Source: an uncultured Eubacteriales bacterium (GTDB lineage: Bacteria; Bacillota; Clostridia; Oscillospirales; CAG-272). From it: 8,214 nt of DNA. Location of the stretch: positions 1 through 8,214 of the forward strand of contig CAKSEI010000063.1 in NCBI GenBank assembly GCA_934446285.1, written 5' to 3'. The notes under the pieces are model-generated. The model had not been told where the DNA came from, did not search any database, and saw only the letters and a program-made list of their open reading frames with translations. Both the position numbers and the translations under genes were made by a program. Positions within the stretch are counted from its first letter, which is position 1. Each line of letters opens with the position of its first letter. Of this stretch, positions 6,080 through 8,214 are shown one piece after another.

Positions 6080-6091
6080 GTCCGCATACAA
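6063..6091 (-). promoter_or_regulatory. Probable promoter of the capA-like gene, extended -10
   Basis: On the minus strand the -10 is a perfect TATAAT (6063-6068) preceded by TGA, an extended TGn element. The -35 is a weak TTGTAT (6086-6091) at 17 bp. The start would fall around 6056, inside the upstream ATG codon region, which favours translation from 6033. Confidence 0.65.
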
Positions 6092-6123
6092 GAAGTATTT
6101 TCCGTCCGGCGAATAATTTTATG

Positions 6124-6146
6124 TTCAGCAGGGCGATAATGCTGAA
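6124..6146 (+). other. Small hairpin just upstream of the oxidoreductase ribosome-binding site
   Basis: TTCAGCA (6124-6130) pairs perfectly with TGCTGAA (6140-6146) around a 9-base loop. It ends three bases before GGGAGG (6150-6155), the ribosome-binding site for the gene at 6163. It has no U tract and is not a terminator. It could influence initiation or mRNA stability, but may be incidental. Confidence 0.35.
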
Positions 6147-6162
6147 AACGGGAGGCGAAAAA

Positions 6163-7590
6163 ATGGAAAAGATAATTATCATCGGCGGCGGAGTCGCCGG
6201 ACTGAGCGCGGGAATATACGGGCTACTCGCGGGGCTTGACTGTACGGTTATAGAGAAAAACAAAGAAGTCGGAGGGGCGCTCTGCTCGTGGCAGCGCGGG
6301 GGTTATACCGTTGACGGTTGCCTGCATTGGCTGACGGGAACAAAGCGCGGTACGGAGCTTTATAAAGTATGGCAGGACACGGGCGTGCTCGGCCTCGAGA
6401 GCGAAACGGTAAGGCCGCAGACGTTCTACTCGTCATACTACGGCGGTGAGGTGCTTGACTTTTCCCGTGATATAAGGAAAACGCGCAGTGCCATGCACCG
6501 CATAAGCCCGCAGGATGCGCACGAGTCGAACGCATTTACCGAGGCCGTGCGAGCCGCAGCGTCTCTTATGGGATGCGACGACTCGTATTCGCGTATGCGT
6601 GCACTGCAATTGCTCGCTCCGTATGCACGCCTCGACCTTTATGCTCTCGGAAGGCGATTTTCAAGTCCGCATCTGCACTTTGCCATGACCGATTTTATAG
6701 GCGGAGAGTATAACGCCCTCGGACTTATTTTCGCCTATGCGGCTTTTGTGTCGGGAAACGGCGATTTGCCGGCGGGAGGCTCACGCGGGGCTGTCCTGCG
6801 GATGAAAAAGAAATTTCTCGGGCTCGGAGGCACTCTTGTCACCGGTGAGCGCGTCACGGGGATGCGGCGCGAGGGCGGCAGAGTCGTCTCGGTCACAACG
6901 GATATGGGTGATGAAAGGGAGGCGGAGCACTTTATATCCTGCGTTCCGTTACCCGTGACATACCGCCTGACGGGCGGTCGGATGCAGTCGGGAGGCACAC
7001 GGGAGCGGCGCAGACGGCCGTTATTTTCGAGCTTTCATGTTGCGCTCTCGGCGGATGCCGACACTCTGCCGTTTCGCGGTACTGCCGCCTTTGCCTGTGA
7101 TGGCGTTGATATCATGGGAGAGCATACGGACAGGCTCGCGATTAAGGAATATTCGCATGAAGCGAGCTTTTCACCTGCAGGTAAAAATATAATCGAATGT
7201 ATGGTTTTCATGCGCGAGGACGCCTGTCGCAGGTGGATAGAGCTGCGCGGGAGCTATAACGAATACCGCGACGAAAAAATGCGCACGGCGCAGCTTATTT
7301 TAAAGAATGCGGAGAGAGCATTTCCACAGCTCGCGGGCAAACTCGGCATTATCGACTCATGGACACCCGCGACATTCGAGAGATATCTCGGCGCCCCGTG
7401 CGGGGCGTATATGGGACACGCGATAACGGGCGGAGCGCTCCCGTACAGGCACGGAGCTCACATGCGGGCGGCGAATAATCTACTCATAGCCTCGGGCTGG
7501 CAGCAAGCCCCCGGAGGACTGCCTACCGCAGCGTGTATGGGACGGCGCGCGATAGAATATATCACGGGGCAGCACTTCGGCGGCACTTGA
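6163..7590 (+). CDS. FAD-dependent oxidoreductase, CrtI/phytoene-desaturase-like
   Basis: The 475-residue product resembles the phytoene desaturase / carotenoid isomerase branch of the amine-oxidase-like flavoproteins. The N-terminal FAD-binding Rossmann fold reads IIIIGGGVAGLSAG with GxGxxG at 8-13, and E31 is the acidic residue expected to contact the FAD ribose; KNKEVGGAL follows. The C-terminal FAD-contacting segment is SGWQQAPGGLPTA (444-456). No signal peptide or clear membrane helix is seen. The start at 6163 has a strong GGGAGG seven bases upstream; in-frame ATGs at 6121 and 6139 lack one. The gene diverges from the capA-like gene, and no promoter was found confidently for it. No carotenoid genes such as a phytoene synthase are nearby, so the substrate cannot be assigned. 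Many clostridial genomes carry such proteins annotated only as NAD(P)/FAD-dependent oxidoreductases. Confidence 0.85.
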   Translation: MEKIIIIGGGVAGLSAGIYGLLAGLDCTVIEKNKEVGGALCSWQRGGYTVDGCLHWLTGTKRGTELYKVWQDTGVLGLESETVRPQTFYSSYYGGEVLDFSRDIRKTRSAMHRISPQDAHESNAFTEAVRAAASLMGCDDSYSRMRALQLLAPYARLDLYALGRRFSSPHLHFAMTDFIGGEYNALGLIFAYAAFVSGNGDLPAGGSRGAVLRMKKKFLGLGGTLVTGERVTGMRREGGRVVSVTTDMGDEREAEHFISCVPLPVTYRLTGGRMQSGGTRERRRRPLFSSFHVALSADADTLPFRGTAAFACDGVDIMGEHTDRLAIKEYSHEASFSPAGKNIIECMVFMREDACRRWIELRGSYNEYRDEKMRTAQLILKNAERAFPQLAGKLGIIDSWTPATFERYLGAPCGAYMGHAITGGALPYRHGAHMRAANNLLIASGWQQAPGGLPTAACMGRRAIEYITGQHFGGT

Positions 7591-7615
7591 AAAAAAGCCG
7601 AAAATATGGTATATT
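7587..7615 (+). promoter_or_regulatory. Promoter of the YgiQ-family gene, overlapping the upstream stop
   Basis: The -35 is TTGAAA (7587-7592), which includes the TGA stop of the oxidoreductase gene (7588-7590). The -10 is TATATT (7610-7615) after a 17-bp spacer, with TGG at 7607-7609 as an extended -10. The start is predicted near 7622, giving a leader of about 25 bases. Confidence 0.78.
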
Positions 7616-7646
7616 GATACGGTAAAACTTTTTTTCGGAGGATGAT

Positions 7647-8214
7647 ATGGCTGATTTTTTGCCCGTAAGTGCAGAGGAAATGAGAGAGCGCGGGTGGAGC
7701 GAGCCCGATTTTGTTTTTGTCTCGGGAGACGCTTATGTTGACCATCCGAGCTTCGGTACGGCAATCATCTCGCGCGTGCTTGAGGATGCCGGGTACAATA
7801 TCGCTATTCTGCCGCAGCCGAATTTTCGCTCGTGCGAAGATTTTAAGCGATTCGGAAGGCCAAGACTCGGCTTTCTCGTGAATGCGGGGAATATCGACTC
7901 CATGGTCGCCCACTATACCGTATCAAAGAAAAAACGAAATTACGACTACTATTCCCCCGGAGGCAAAATCGGACTGCGCCCCGACAGAGCGCTTATCGTA
8001 TACTGCAACCGTATAAGAGAGGCTTACGGAGATGTGCCTATAATCCTCGGCGGGCTTGAGGCTTCGCTGAGACGTTTCGCTCACTACGACTATTGGGAGA
8101 ACAGAATGAGACGCAGCGTGCTCGTCGATTCGCGTGCGGATATTCTCACCTACGGTATGGGTGAGAAAATCCTTCTGCGTATCGCCGAGCTGCTCGCGCG
8201 CGGCATCCCGATAC
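7647..8214 (+). CDS. YgiQ-family radical SAM protein, N-terminal part (runs off the right edge)
   Basis: The first 189 codons of a YgiQ (UPF0313) type protein are present and the frame is open to the window edge. The family signature SGDAYVDHPSFGTAIISRVL (26-45) is clear, followed by GYNIAILPQPNF (49-60), the usual N-terminal alpha/beta domain. Further matches are NAGNIDSMVAHYT (79-91), DYYSPGG (100-106), RPDRALIVYCNRIRE (111-125) and ILGGLEASLRRFAHYDYW (133-150). The radical SAM CxxxCxxC cluster lies further downstream and is not visible. The ATG at 7647 has GGAGG (7637-7641) five bases upstream; another ATG at 7642 is in a different frame. The biochemical function of the family is not established. 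It has its own promoter, so it need not be co-transcribed with the oxidoreductase. Confidence 0.93.
   Translation, partial: MADFLPVSAEEMRERGWSEPDFVFVSGDAYVDHPSFGTAIISRVLEDAGYNIAILPQPNFRSCEDFKRFGRPRLGFLVNAGNIDSMVAHYTVSKKKRNYDYYSPGGKIGLRPDRALIVYCNRIREAYGDVPIILGGLEASLRRFAHYDYWENRMRRSVLVDSRADILTYGMGEKILLRIAELLARGIPI

Noticed and set aside
5905..6162. 86-codon N-terminal extension of the FAD oxidoreductase
   Set aside because: It would overlap the capA-like coding region and its promoter. The Rossmann fold begins at once after the ATG at 6163, which has a strong ribosome-binding site.
7576..7602. TTCGGC/GCCGAA inverted repeat as a terminator for the oxidoreductase gene
   Set aside because: The stem is only 6 bp with a 15-base loop, no U tract follows, and it overlaps a convincing promoter.
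7458..7913. 151-codon minus-strand frame spanning the oxidoreductase end and ygiQ-like start
   Set aside because: It crosses two real genes and their promoter on the other strand and has no recognisable features.

Overview
The window looks like a chromosomal segment of a spore-forming Firmicute, most likely a member of the Clostridia of roughly balanced base composition. Three things point there: a complete spoIIA sporulation operon (spoIIAA-spoIIAB-sigF), a tRNA-sensing T-box leader in front of valS, and Gram-positive-type promoters and ribosome-binding sites. Codon choice looks the same throughout. I see no transposase, integrase, CRISPR array, tRNA or rRNA.

Layout: (1) Positions 1-104 hold the 5' end of tyrS on the minus strand. 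(2) Positions 105-509 are a divergent control region. It has a near-perfect housekeeping promoter for tyrS, a back-to-back promoter for valS, and a valine-type T-box riboswitch ending in a factor-independent terminator. (3) valS (510-3203) encodes valyl-tRNA synthetase and is followed by a strong hairpin at 3243-3279. (4) spoIIAA (3282), spoIIAB (3599) and sigF (4048-4752) form a tightly packed operon. SpoIIAB holds sigma-F inactive and phosphorylates SpoIIAA; dephosphorylated SpoIIAA releases sigma-F in the forespore. (5) A 13-bp perfect hairpin (4765-4796) lies between sigF and a convergent gene. (6) Positions 4852-6033, minus strand, encode a secreted CapA-type (PgsA-like) lipoprotein. (7) Positions 6034-6162 are a divergent intergenic region with the capA-like promoter inside an imperfect dyad. 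(8) Positions 6163-7590 encode a CrtI/phytoene-desaturase-type FAD oxidoreductase of unknown substrate. (9) From 7647 to the window edge is the start of a YgiQ-family radical SAM protein with its own promoter, whose -35 overlaps the previous stop codon.

Most genes belong to well-known families. The most interesting parts are regulatory. They are the valS leader with two candidate valine specifier codons, the valS/spoIIAA junction where the terminator's 3' arm carries the spoIIAA ribosome-binding site, the TTG start of sigF, and the dyad over the capA-like promoter. I did not find convincing evidence of a wholly new multi-gene system here. The FAD oxidoreductase is the gene with the least defined function.
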